DNA of 34,766 nt from Aliiruegeria haliotis (GTDB taxonomy: Bacteria; Pseudomonadota; Alphaproteobacteria; Rhodobacterales; Rhodobacteraceae). Of this stretch, positions 34,729-34,766 are shown one piece after another; position 1 is the stretch's first letter; each line of letters opens with the position of its first letter. Under the pieces are notes generated by a model. It was not told the DNA's origin, did no database searches, and saw nothing but the letters and a program-made list of their open reading frames with translations. The DNA is taken from positions 1-34,766 of the forward strand of contig NZ_PVTD01000018.1 in NCBI RefSeq assembly GCF_003003255.1. Reading direction: 5' to 3'. The translations under genes and the position numbers were made by a program.

Positions 34729-34766
34729 ATGAGCGACTACCACTGGTTGACGGAGGCGCAGATGGA
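34729..34766 (+). mobile_element. IS5-family transposase, N-terminal fragment at window edge
   Basis: ATG 34729 follows GGGG and starts MSDYHWLTEAQM, the characteristic opening of IS5-family (IS427-like) transposases (usual pattern MSDLFWLTDAQMARL). The gene runs off the window, so integrity and ends are unknown. Confidence 0.75.

Noticed and set aside
1-34766. CRISPR arrays, tRNA or rRNA genes
   Set aside because: No regularly spaced repeats, cloverleaf sequences or rRNA-like stretches were recognised on reading both strands; a covariance-model search would be needed to exclude small RNAs.

Overview
The window is about 61-65% GC by eye. It uses GTG and TTG starts as well as ATG and is rich in twin-arginine (Tat) signal peptides. 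Many of its proteins read like those of marine Rhodobacteraceae (Roseobacter-type Alphaproteobacteria). No rRNA, tRNA, CRISPR array or replication origin was seen. It looks like an accessory region: genes for envelope and stress functions and for small-molecule hydrolysis sit among decayed genes and insertion-sequence relics, with the edge of a prophage at the left.

Layout. (1) Positions 1-1642: phage-type genes, namely the end of a DNA methyltransferase, a DUF3489 protein and a terminase small subunit whose C-terminus is cut off. (2) 1804-13637: a hydrolase block almost entirely on the minus strand. It holds a Tat-exported YtcJ-like amidohydrolase, a decayed Tat-exported FMN-dependent dehydrogenase, a second exported amidohydrolase, a DUF1269 + HdeD pair and two related exported serine hydrolases (SxxK type). 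Divergent from these is a membrane-anchored TPR regulator-like protein. (3) 13657-17812: a decayed membrane-anchored dienelactone-hydrolase-like gene, a small potassium channel with an apparent one-base frameshift in a T6 run, an AI-2E family permease and a wrecked IS3-family element. (4) 17949-20782: a DUF3302 + HlyD pair (YiaW/YiaV type) and an AraC-family regulator. (5) 20941-24722: a DUF1269-like coiled-coil protein, a small charged protein and an exported arylsulfatase. (6) 25141-31139: a second AI-2E permease, a cardiolipin synthase, a YihY/BrkB membrane protein, remnants including a truncated DUF1269-like gene, an MscS channel and a broken M48 peptidase. (7) 31307-34340: an outer-membrane-type transporter, a small exported protein and two divergent DUF1269 paralogues. 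The right edge enters an IS5-family transposase.

How the parts may work together. Most intact genes act at the cell envelope: phospholipid synthesis, mechanosensitive and potassium channels, permeases, an efflux adaptor, HdeD, and four intact DUF1269-type glycine-rich membrane proteins plus one truncated copy. The other theme is exported hydrolysis of small molecules. The repeated DUF1269 copies, each next to a different envelope or hydrolase gene, are the best candidate for an undescribed stress or membrane-adaptation module. At least four genes carry nonsense or frameshift lesions, so this region appears to be actively decaying; an assembly artefact should be excluded for the single-base cases.
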